This document shows positions 52,189 to 60,419 of a DNA stretch of 64,000 bases, piece by piece. Location: assembly GCA_017618055.1 (NCBI GenBank), contig JAFZVB010000014.1, forward strand, positions 346,946 through 410,945. Reading direction: 5' to 3'. The DNA is from Clostridia bacterium (GTDB lineage Bacteria > Bacillota > Clostridia > Christensenellales > CAG-917). Position numbers and translations under genes: made by a program. Under the pieces are notes generated by a model. It did no database searches. It was given only the letters and a program-made list of their open reading frames with translations, and was not told where the DNA came from. The first letter of the stretch is position 1, and every line of letters begins with the position of its first letter.

Positions 52189-55100
52189 TGTTTTTTCCTC
52201 CATTAATGTTATTTGTTATCTTTTTTGTTATTATTTCAAAAATCTTGCTTGATATTAGCAATTCTATATCATCAGGATCAAAACCACCTTGATTATTTAT
52301 TATTTTCATCAACTCGTTAATCAAATGATCACTAATATTATTCATCTTTATATTCATAATACATGCTCTATATTTATTGCCAATTTTTTCATAAATACTT
52401 TTAGCATATTCGGGCTCTTTCTCTTCAAATTGTTTTGCGAGTGAGGATATTTCCTCCTTGTTGATTTCTTTAGATTCTAATAATTCCAATATTTTCAAAT
52501 GAGCTTCGCATCTTGAGTTATAATCAATAAATTTCTCGTCGTTAATCCCTTCTGGATATTTTTCTATATATTTCTTAAAATATTTTGAAGCCTTTTCAAA
52601 CCATTTCTTTTCATATACAACTATGGCGCCATTTAACCACCCTTCTGGAGAGTCATCCAAGAAGGCCTCTAATGTGTCTGCATCATTACATTCTAATATA
52701 TCCTCAAATAATAAATCACGAATCTTCTCAACATGTTTCTTTGCATCACAAACGAATATTTTATCTTCCGCTCTTGTGCACGCAACATAGTATTTATTGA
52801 ATGCTATTCTATGTAAGGTGCTTCTTTTTGCATTCTTATCCCTATTTTTTATCTCTTCAAATAACTTGATATTATCTTGTACAAATCCATACAGTAAGAC
52901 GACTTGATAATCTAGTCCCTTAGATTCTTCAACTGTGACTATATTAATAAATTGTTCTTCACTATTACTTTGTTTTAATAAGTTAATCAAATCTTGTTTT
53001 GTCTGTTCATTATCCACAATAATGTGGCAGTTCGCAGATTCGGCACCTTTTTCTATTATACTCTTTATGGCATCTCCTTCTGTAACAAGAACAGCGTACA
53101 TATCATCTTCTTCCTCGTGTCTCTTTGACTGTTCTTTTTCATCATCTAGATAATCTTGCTTTCCAATGAATGCTTGCCTCTTCTCGGATAATTTGTTAAT
53201 GTACGATATTAGTTTTTGTCCACATCTATATGTATTTTTTAAGGTTTCTTTACATATTCCTCTATTAAGATTATTTTTAGTAATAAAATCTCTTTCGAAT
53301 ATCCCAAAATCAAATGTTGATCCTGTTACAACTTGATTTCTATCTCCAAATAATACAAAATTACTATCTTTACAACATTCCATTAAAGCTTGCAATTCTA
53401 GATATGAAAAATCTTGCGTCTCATCTATTAACATTAAATCATATTTGTTTTTTGATTTCTCCTTTAAGATTTTTCTAGAAATATCATTATTATCCAACTT
53501 ATTTGATTTCTTCAAATCTTGTTCATACTGTTCCGCTAGTTTATATATAATATCCAAATTTTCTGCAAAACCCTCTTTTATTGCTAATTTATTAAATACA
53601 TCCTTCGAGACCATAGTCTGCTTTTTTTCCAAAAGCGAAGCATCTCCCCTAATAAAACAATTTAATAGTAACTTAAAAACAGTAAAATCAATCTTTTTAT
53701 ACTCTTGTTGGTAATTACATTTTGTTTTAAAAAAGCTTAAAAGGTCATCGTCCGAATATACATCTTTCTTGTTTACTCCAGCAAATTCCATATACGTCAT
53801 ACAATTTGGATTATCAATCTTCTGTTTAATCAAGTCTTCTTTTACTCTTTCGACTAAAGGGTTACTTCTAGTAATATATATCACTTTATTTCCTGGGCAG
53901 TATTCAGTATATTGTTTATACATTTCCACAGCGATACATGTTTTCCCACTTCCAGCACTCCCGTTGATTATACATGGTGGTTCAATAAATCTTTCAGCTA
54001 TACGCATTTGATTATCATCTAAGATAGGCAAAAAGGTGTTGGCATGGAACAGTAAATCATTATTTACCGATTCATATTCATCATGCCTTTTTACGATACC
54101 TAAGGTAGTATTAGTTCTTCCCTGTTGCGCAATTTCACCTTGTCTATCATGTTTGGAGCCATCGATTATCCTTTGCAAACACAAAACTTTATCTTCTCTT
54201 GTTGTGTTTGGATTTTTGATATATTCTAAAGTAATTCTTGCCGCTTGAGTTAATCTAAATTTATAAACCCCTTCTTGCCCTTTCATCTTTTTACAATTCT
54301 TACTATTTAAAAACAGTCTAAATTGAGAATCTGGTAAGCAACATAATTTTTTTCTTATAACATCTATCTTGTTTGATAAAGCTTTATTACGCTTCTTTAT
54401 TCTTTCATAATCTGCAATAAAAGTTTTGCTACAATGTATTTCTCTAAGTGGTTCATCATCCAAAATTTCAAGTTGTTCAACCCATTTATTAACCTCTTGT
54501 TCATTTTCCGAGGTAAATTCTTCCTCTGGCTCTTCTATAATGGGTTGAATCTCTACACGATCATCATTTGCAGATTCATTGGCATCTTCTGCATTGTTAA
54601 TAGTTTGTTTATTTTCATTCTCAACTTGTGGAATGTTATCAGTTCCATTTTCTATTTCCTCATAAAATAAATCTTCTTCATTCAACCTAAATGTGCCACT
54701 CTGGAAAATAGCTATAGCTTGTTCTAAATCATTTTTAATTGTTCCTAAATATTCTTCAGATATTTTATTAAGTGCTTCATCTATTATATATGCAGAAAAT
54801 TTCTGTTTTCTAACATTATCAAATACTATCTCTTCTTGTACGATTCTCTCATATACACTTGCAAATGTTTCTGGATGTTTTATTCCATAACTAAAAATAA
54901 ACCCGCAAAACGAAAAATATAGATATGTTTTTCCAAAACTATCACCTATATACCATTTAATGAATGGGGATTTCATTCTCTTTACAGTATTTAGTACATT
55001 CCTTAAAAAATCTTGTATATAAAAGTTTTTATGGCAAAAATTATTGTAAGCATTAATTAAATTAATTGCTGCACAATACAAAAAACATAAAAATACATTA

Positions 55101-55729
55101 TCTAACGAAAGATTGTTGACTATATATATACTTTTAAACAATTGCAATTCATCTGGTTTTTCATAATCAACATCTTGAAAACTTTCCATTGTATTTTGTA
55201 ATTCTTGAAAGAATTGTTTTTGATAATCTGGCTCTAAGTTTTTTTGCGAAATCTCCTCACTAGGCTTCTTTGATAAATAACCCATAAATTCATTATTTCC
55301 TCTTGCTAAATAATTAATTATGGCTTGATTTTTTTCTCCTATAATGCCTATCTTTGCAATACCCAATGAAAAATTCCCTTTTATGCTTTTCACTGTATCT
55401 GGGAGGAATAGTTGCTTCAAATTTCTACACAAAACAAATGCTCCTGACCCTATTTCTTCTAAGTGACTTCCTTTTTCAAAATTTACCGTTTTTAGATTAA
55501 CACAATACTGAAAAGCAAAATCATCAATATAACTAACTGTTAGAGGAATATTAATTTCTCTAAATAACGCATTCTCAAAGGCATTCTTTCCAATTCCAAT
55601 AACCGTATAACCATCTACAATTGGTTCAATCGTTAAAACTTCGGCGAACTTCCCTTTTTTAAATCCTTTTATCTCACAAGTTTTATCTATATCGTTAATT
55701 ATTTCAATTTCTAATATTTCGTTTTTCAT
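52181..55729 (-). CDS. LRR - RelE-like - UvrD-like superfamily 1 helicase fusion
   Basis: This is a 1182-aa protein with three parts. Residues 35-130 contain BspA LRR_5 repeats (IGIGKNAFENALFREINIPL), and residues 130-400 are helical and unassigned. Residues 428-525 match the RelE/ParE toxin fold in strand order (DYERIKKRNK, LPDSQFRLF, GVYKFRLTQAARITLEYI). From 560 on lies a UvrD-type helicase: Walker A GSAGSGKT at 590-597, Walker B LIDETQDF, motif III GDRNQVV, motif IV-like YRCGQKL, motif V SKGLDYQVV, motif VI YVACTRAEDK. AGGGG precedes the ATG. The RelE part could bind RNA or guide the motor; that is inference. Confidence 0.85.
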   Translation of the reverse strand: MKNEILEIEIINDIDKTCEIKGFKKGKFAEVLTIEPIVDGYTVIGIGKNAFENALFREINIPLTVSYIDDFAFQYCVNLKTVNFEKGSHLEEIGSGAFVLCRNLKQLFLPDTVKSIKGNFSLGIAKIGIIGEKNQAIINYLARGNNEFMGYLSKKPSEEISQKNLEPDYQKQFFQELQNTMESFQDVDYEKPDELQLFKSIYIVNNLSLDNVFLCFLYCAAINLINAYNNFCHKNFYIQDFLRNVLNTVKRMKSPFIKWYIGDSFGKTYLYFSFCGFIFSYGIKHPETFASVYERIVQEEIVFDNVRKQKFSAYIIDEALNKISEEYLGTIKNDLEQAIAIFQSGTFRLNEEDLFYEEIENGTDNIPQVENENKQTINNAEDANESANDDRVEIQPIIEEPEEEFTSENEQEVNKWVEQLEILDDEPLREIHCSKTFIADYERIKKRNKALSNKIDVIRKKLCCLPDSQFRLFLNSKNCKKMKGQEGVYKFRLTQAARITLEYIKNPNTTREDKVLCLQRIIDGSKHDRQGEIAQQGRTNTTLGIVKRHDEYESVNNDLLFHANTFLPILDDNQMRIAERFIEPPCIINGSAGSGKTCIAVEMYKQYTEYCPGNKVIYITRSNPLVERVKEDLIKQKIDNPNCMTYMEFAGVNKKDVYSDDDLLSFFKTKCNYQQEYKKIDFTVFKLLLNCFIRGDASLLEKKQTMVSKDVFNKLAIKEGFAENLDIIYKLAEQYEQDLKKSNKLDNNDISRKILKEKSKNKYDLMLIDETQDFSYLELQALMECCKDSNFVLFGDRNQVVTGSTFDFGIFERDFITKNNLNRGICKETLKNTYRCGQKLISYINKLSEKRQAFIGKQDYLDDEKEQSKRHEEEDDMYAVLVTEGDAIKSIIEKGAESANCHIIVDNEQTKQDLINLLKQSNSEEQFINIVTVEESKGLDYQVVLLYGFVQDNIKLFEEIKNRDKNAKRSTLHRIAFNKYYVACTRAEDKIFVCDAKKHVEKIRDLLFEDILECNDADTLEAFLDDSPEGWLNGAIVVYEKKWFEKASKYFKKYIEKYPEGINDEKFIDYNSRCEAHLKILELLESKEINKEEISSLAKQFEEKEPEYAKSIYEKIGNKYRACIMNIKMNNISDHLINELMKIINNQGGFDPDDIELLISSKIFEIITKKITNNINGGKNNG

Positions 55730-55853
55730 AACAAACCCCTATATAAAATATAATAACAAATATAGTATTATTTTTTAAGAGCTTTTCATTAAGAATCTAA
55801 AAAAAATAAAATATTTTTTATCACATTATTTCAACAATTATTCAGGTAAAGAC

Positions 55854-56000
55854 TTATTGTAACTTATGATCCTTTAGTTTTTTTGTTTTATAATACGCCA
55901 TTTTAAATATATCAACATTATTTTTGTCAATTATATTTAAAAGCAATAATGAATCAGTAGACCCTTAAACTAATAGTATTTTCTTATCGCTTTCATCCAT
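55854..56000 (-). pseudogene. possible small gene remnant with in-frame TAA
   Basis: On the minus strand an ATG at 56000 opens MDESDKKILLV, stops at TAA (55965-55967), then the same frame runs 36 more sense codons (about GSTDSLLLLNIIDKNN, then KMAYYKTKKLK) to a TAA at 55854. A TATAAT at 56019-56024 precedes it, but no ribosome site is seen. The rest of the 55730-56126 gap holds the hairpin at 56041 and otherwise nothing recognisable. Chance cannot be excluded in AT-rich DNA. Confidence 0.25.
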
Positions 56001-56032
56001 ATTAATATTCTTAAAGTCATTATATCATGACT

Positions 56033-56067
56033 ATAAAAAAAATTAAGTCCTATAATAGGACTTAATT
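56033..56067 (-). terminator. strong terminator of the 56127-56771 gene
   Basis: AATTAAGTCCTA (56041-56052) and TAGGACTTAATT (56056-56067) form a perfect 12-bp stem around 3 nt. The minus strand then reads TTTTTTTT. Confidence 0.85.
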
Positions 56068-56126
56068 AATATCTCTTTCTAACAATTTATCATCGTATAT
56101 TTAACCAACTAACATACATCAATTTA

Positions 56127-56771
56127 TCAAATGACACCATCTCTGAATTTCTCCATTTCTAAATACAAATCATAATACTTTGATTTTTTAGCATTTGCGA
56201 ATCTTGAAATTCTTTCTACTGGTTCTGGTGGGTTAAAATCGTCAGATGTTTCTGCATTTTCCAATTCATCATAAACACTAGATTTCAAAAGCAATATTTC
56301 TTCTACTGCATCGTCTGCAAAAACATACAAATATGAATCATCATCTAATATATGAAATTTTATTTCATACATATCTCCTATCGGACCACATGCCATAACA
56401 GGTGCAGACTTCTTTTCTACTATTTCATATTTAATATTTCCTAAAGGCTTTTTCATTCTAGCATACTTTCTTGTAATGGTATTTCTTCTCTCAACAGAGG
56501 AAGCTTCACACATTGAATCATTGTAGAATTCAAAGAATCTTGTGTTCTTTTCATCCCACCACCAATATGTTTCGCCTTCTATCTTATTTGGTTCTCCTAA
56601 ACTTGGATCCTTTATTGAGTCTATATAGCTACTTTCAAATGTTGCATATAATAGATTGCCATACTGAGTTACAACAAAATAATGTTTGTTGGTTTCTGTA
56701 TCCAATACTTCAACTTCACCAATATAGTTGCTGCCATTCTTTAAACTTCTCGAATTTAGTTTCTTTAACAT
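56127..56771 (-). CDS. hypothetical protein, N-terminal part plus domain shared with the gene at 59618
   Basis: This 214-aa protein has no recognised family. The C-terminal 105 residues (MACGPIGDMYEIKFHILDDD through NAKKSKYYDL) align with the whole 109-aa product at 59618-59947, so this is a paralogous domain. The N-terminal half looks beta-rich (HYFVVTQYGNLLYATFES). The ATG at 56771 has GGGGAGG at good spacing. It lies 4 nt after the DUF2130 gene and before a strong terminator. Confidence 0.75.
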   Translation of the reverse strand: MLKKLNSRSLKNGSNYIGEVEVLDTETNKHYFVVTQYGNLLYATFESSYIDSIKDPSLGEPNKIEGETYWWWDEKNTRFFEFYNDSMCEASSVERRNTITRKYARMKKPLGNIKYEIVEKKSAPVMACGPIGDMYEIKFHILDDDSYLYVFADDAVEEILLLKSSVYDELENAETSDDFNPPEPVERISRFANAKKSKYYDLYLEMEKFRDGVI

Positions 56772-56775
56772 ACTT

Positions 56776-57951
56776 TTATTCCTCCCCTTTATCTTCTTCA
56801 CCGGAATCATCAAACAATCCACCTAAATCATCTGGATCATTCTCTGGTGTTTTATCTGTATTTTCAAACAATTCTCTCATTGTCTTGTTGCCATAAGTTA
56901 ACTTTTTAATAGTCAAGTCACCCAACTTTCTATCTGCTCCACCTAAATGTTCTTCACTCTTTAAAAGAGCTTCTCTAACTTTCATTAAATGGTCTATTGT
57001 TTTATCTATTTCAGTTATAGCTTCACCAAATTTCTTTTGTGCATCCCCATACTTTTTAGCAAAATCTGATTTGAATGTATTTAATTTTTCTTCAAATTTT
57101 TCTACATCCAAACTTTGTGCCTTTCTAAGCATAAGTTCATTCTTAAATGAAACAGCATTCATTGCTGCATTTCTTAACAAAGAAATGATTGTAATAAAGC
57201 ACTGTGGTCTCACAACAAACATCTTTGGATACTTGTATGATATATCCACTATTCCTGCGTTATAGAAATCATTATCTGGTTCTAACATAGAAACTAGAAC
57301 TGCATATTCACACTTCTTTTCATTTCTATCCTTATCCAACTCTTTAAGGAAGTCTTCATTTTTCTTCTTTGTTGTAGTTGTATCTGTTTCATTTTTCATT
57401 TCAAACATGATAGAGATTAATTCTGCACCATCATCTGTATATTCTCTATAGATATAATCTCCCTTTGAGCTAGTTTCTTTTGAGACTGTGTTATCTTTCC
57501 CAAATTCTGCTTTTGGGAAAGCAAGAGTTCTTATCTCATTAAACTTGTTTTGGCAATGTTGTTCTAATGTCTCTCCAACAAGTTTTGTAGATAACTTTGC
57601 CTTTAAATCTCTATAATATGCAACTTCATCTTCTTTGTTCTTTAAATCTTCTTTATACTTTTCTTTAAGCTGTAAAATCTCTTTTTCTTTCTCGGATAAC
57701 AAAAGCTCTTTCTCTTTTTCGACTTGTTTTAACTTCATGTCTAACCCAGAGATTTTCTCATTTGAAGATGCTTGCTCTTTGATTATTAGATTCTCTAATT
57801 CTTTTTCTTTAGCTGCTTCTATTAATTTGGTTCTTTCTTGAATTTCATTAGTGAAAGCATCATCTCTAACTTGGCTTAAAATTGCATCATAATCAGATTT
57901 GCTTAATTCGATTTCTTCTCCACAATTTGGACATTTAATTTTCTTACTCAT
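56776..57951 (-). CDS. DUF2130 family protein
   Basis: This 391-aa cytosolic protein starts with a zinc-ribbon half (IKCPNCGEEIEL). A long coiled coil covers roughly residues 40-130. A conserved core includes GETLEQHCQNKFN, then an acidic SIMFEMKNETDTT segment that fits the DUF2130 nuclease-like region (COG4487), and a second helical coil to the acidic C terminus. DUF2130 members are often near mobile or defence genes, and a nuclease role has been suggested for the family. It is first of the pair with the 214-aa protein. Confidence 0.8.
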   Translation of the reverse strand: MSKKIKCPNCGEEIELSKSDYDAILSQVRDDAFTNEIQERTKLIEAAKEKELENLIIKEQASSNEKISGLDMKLKQVEKEKELLLSEKEKEILQLKEKYKEDLKNKEDEVAYYRDLKAKLSTKLVGETLEQHCQNKFNEIRTLAFPKAEFGKDNTVSKETSSKGDYIYREYTDDGAELISIMFEMKNETDTTTTKKKNEDFLKELDKDRNEKKCEYAVLVSMLEPDNDFYNAGIVDISYKYPKMFVVRPQCFITIISLLRNAAMNAVSFKNELMLRKAQSLDVEKFEEKLNTFKSDFAKKYGDAQKKFGEAITEIDKTIDHLMKVREALLKSEEHLGGADRKLGDLTIKKLTYGNKTMRELFENTDKTPENDPDDLGGLFDDSGEEDKGEE

Positions 57952-58029
57952 ACCATTGTCTCCTTAATTGTTTATTTAATTATTGCACACATTTTATCTT
58001 TTTAAAATGGGGAATTATCCTGTTATTCT

Positions 58030-58110
58030 TTATTTGAGCCACCATTTTATATATAGGGACACAACCGTACCTACAACACCTACTAATACACAAATATAGA
58101 TAATTGCCAT
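58030..58110 (-). CDS. possible 26-aa single-span membrane micropeptide
   Basis: ATG at 58110 to TAA at 58030 encodes 26 residues, with about 20 hydrophobic ones (AIIYICVLVGVVGTVVSLYI) and a basic end KWWLK. An AAAGGAG site abuts the FtsH-like stop, 13 nt before the ATG, which is longer than usual spacing. The position directly after a membrane-less FtsH-like protease suggests it may be a membrane anchor. Tentative. Confidence 0.4.
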   Translation of the reverse strand: MAIIYICVLVGVVGTVVSLYIKWWLK

Positions 58111-58137
58111 ATAAAACGGTGGACTCCTTTTTATTTC

Positions 58138-59445
58138 TTATTTCTTGTTGTATCTGTTATATATTCTCATTATTTCTTCTCTTGTGAGAGAGTACTTCTT
58201 CTTCAACTCGGATATATACTTCTCTGCCAATTCCTTGTTGTTCTTAACAAGTTCAATAGCCCTAGTCAAACATTCACTAACAAGTTCACATGTTTTATCT
58301 TCAATCCTTTTATGTCTTTCTTCAGACGTTACAACTTCGCCCATTCTTCTCACCCTTGCGTCTGCATAGTATTCAAAGCCATAAAAAGCACTATCTTGTA
58401 TTAAAGATTTCGCCATACCATATGCTTTGCTTAAATCAAACTCAGCACCGATGTAGTCTTCATCAGGTTTAAAGACTTTCTCTGCAGCTCTACCTGCAAG
58501 AGCAATTACTATCTTATTAATTATTTCTTGCTTATTACAGATGGTTAATGGATCTCTATATACCTTTACGTGTCCTTTTGTATCACCTTGAGGGATGATA
58601 CTTACACCGCCAACACCTTCTTTATCTAAACACAATCCGGCTATTAAGTGTCCTGTTTCGTGAATCGCAACTATTTCTTTATTAATTTTATCAAGAGATT
58701 TTTCTTTCTCACATCCTTGAAATACTATTCTGTTAACAGATTTTTCTAAGTCTTTGAAACAAATCTCATCTCTATCTTCAATTGCAGCATTAATACCAGC
58801 CTCATTAATTACACACTCGATGTCTGCACCAGTGAAGGAACCTGTGATTTTTGCAAGAGTTTCAAAACTTACTTTCTTGTCAAATTTCTTGTCTTTTGAA
58901 TAGTAATTAATAATTTCTTTTCTATCTTCATAAGAAGGTACTGGGATGTTGACTACTCTATCAAATCTTCCAGATCTCATAAGAGAATCGCCAAGCATAT
59001 CATTATCATTTGCTGTGGCAATTACCATAACACCATCACATTGGTTATCATTCATTGCTTTGATGAATTTTCTTGTCATCTCAATGTCTGCACCATATCC
59101 GAACATACGTGATTCGCCACAGAGTTTATCTAACTCATCTATAAAGATTATAGCTGGAGTGTTAGATGTTGCTTCTTTAAACTTTGCATCTAAAAAGTCT
59201 GCCAAGTCATCATCTTTTACATTTCCAATATCTATCTTGACGCATCTTATATTAGACTCTGATATTAAAGACTCTGCCATTACAGTTTTACCTACACCTG
59301 GTTCCCCAACGAGTAACAACCCTCTTGGGAGTCTAAAACCTTTACTAAGAAATTCATCGCAATTTCTTAATAATTTACAAAGATCTGATAATTCTTTTAC
59401 TTCAGCCTTATATCCGGCAATACAATCAAAATTTACTTTCTTCAT
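58138..59445 (-). CDS. FtsH-like AAA+ M41 protease without membrane segments
   Basis: This 435-aa protein has an AAA+ module with Walker A GEPGVGKT (47-54), Walker B FIDELD (D103, E104) and arginine-finger region RSGRFDR at 157-163. The peptidase domain follows, with HETGH at 262-266 and third zinc ligand D337 in GAEFDLSKA. The two N-terminal membrane helices and periplasmic domain of FtsH are missing, and the first 35 residues are a soluble helix. It is about 200 residues shorter than FtsH. It is a dedicated accessory protease, not the housekeeping one; targets are unknown. Confidence 0.9.
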   Translation of the reverse strand: MKKVNFDCIAGYKAEVKELSDLCKLLRNCDEFLSKGFRLPRGLLLVGEPGVGKTVMAESLISESNIRCVKIDIGNVKDDDLADFLDAKFKEATSNTPAIIFIDELDKLCGESRMFGYGADIEMTRKFIKAMNDNQCDGVMVIATANDNDMLGDSLMRSGRFDRVVNIPVPSYEDRKEIINYYSKDKKFDKKVSFETLAKITGSFTGADIECVINEAGINAAIEDRDEICFKDLEKSVNRIVFQGCEKEKSLDKINKEIVAIHETGHLIAGLCLDKEGVGGVSIIPQGDTKGHVKVYRDPLTICNKQEIINKIVIALAGRAAEKVFKPDEDYIGAEFDLSKAYGMAKSLIQDSAFYGFEYYADARVRRMGEVVTSEERHKRIEDKTCELVSECLTRAIELVKNNKELAEKYISELKKKYSLTREEIMRIYNRYNKK

Positions 59446-59617
59446 ACGCGTTATTTCCTTTGTTTTTCGTTTTCATGTTACATCCTATACAATAGGAGTT
59501 TTTGATATTCTGTTTACTACCTAAAATTTCTCACATCAACACTTATGTTTTTTGTGAGGCAATAATATATACGATGTTTTTTTGTAATTTTGAAAATTTT
59601 TTACAAAAAATATTATT

Positions 59618-59947
59618 TTATTGTTTCAAGATCTCTTCTTTGTATCTTTTAAGGATCTTGAATAATGGGTAGTATTTAGATTTTTTTGCTTTTGAGATAT
59701 TCTCTACAGTTTCAATTTCCTCTGGTCTGATGTATTCTCTTCCTTCGTCTGTAGAACTTATAATTTCATCATAAATACTAGATTTTGCTAATGTCAATTC
59801 AGGAACAACATCATCTCCAAATGCATAAATATATGTATCGTCATCTAACATATGAAATTTAATTTCATACATATAACCTATTGGTCCACAGGCAAATATT
59901 GCCATAAATCTTTTGTCCACAACTTCATAATTAATTTTATCTGCCAT
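59618..59947 (-). CDS. hypothetical protein, stand-alone paralogue of the 56127 C-terminal domain
   Basis: This 109-aa protein is mostly the shared domain ACGPIGYMYEIKFHMLDDDT followed by the acidic segment and KAKKSKYYPLF. It aligns over its entire length with the C-terminal half of the protein at 56127-56771. No known family was recognised. It lies 16 nt after the HAD gene on the same strand. The FtsH-like and DUF2130 genes lie between the two paralogues. Confidence 0.75.
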   Translation of the reverse strand: MADKINYEVVDKRFMAIFACGPIGYMYEIKFHMLDDDTYIYAFGDDVVPELTLAKSSIYDEIISSTDEGREYIRPEEIETVENISKAKKSKYYPLFKILKRYKEEILKQ

Positions 59948-59963
59948 TTGATTCTTCCTTTAA

Positions 59964-60419
59964 TCATCCTAATAATATAGCTTTTATCTTTTCACATTCT
60001 TCTTTTGTTAAACCACTTATTCCCATCATACAGAAACAAGAACTTAATTTTGCATCCTTTGAATAACCAAAGTCTATATCGTCTAAAATTACAAATCTAT
60101 ACTCTAGATTTTTTATTTGAGATATGAAATCTATTATTTCATCGGATCTACTTTTATGTGTTCTCTCTATAGACAAATAAGTATATGCAAACTTATATTC
60201 ATTAAATACTTTATTTATATTATCTCTTTCTGCCTTGTAAAGACGTCTATCTGATATAACAACTATGATGGTCTTCTCTCCCAAAGATAATACTAAATCC
60301 TGTAGAAGATTCAATTTGGATAAACTGAATATATTTTCAACCAAATCTGTAGTACCAGAACTGTTTAATACACCATCTATATCTAAGAATATAATTTTGT
60401 AATAATCTATCCCACTCAT
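59964..60419 (-). CDS. HAD-like protein (HAD_SAK_2-type)
   Basis: This 151-aa protein has IIFLDIDGVLNSSG (motif I), VVISDRR (motif II Ser), RSDEIIDFI (basic residue replaced by Arg) and VILDDIDFGYS (motif IV). This short form matches the HAD domain associated with RNA-repair 'Swiss Army Knife' proteins. Its ATG overlaps the FtsK-like stop by one base. It may act as a phosphatase on a nucleotide or RNA end; substrate unknown. Confidence 0.8.
   Translation of the reverse strand: MSGIDYYKIIFLDIDGVLNSSGTTDLVENIFSLSKLNLLQDLVLSLGEKTIIVVISDRRLYKAERDNINKVFNEYKFAYTYLSIERTHKSRSDEIIDFISQIKNLEYRFVILDDIDFGYSKDAKLSSCFCMMGISGLTKEECEKIKAILLG

Noticed and set aside
52181..55729. Stand-alone RelE toxin gene within the helicase
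   Set aside because: The RelE-like part is in the same continuous frame with no internal ribosome site seen, so it is treated as a domain.
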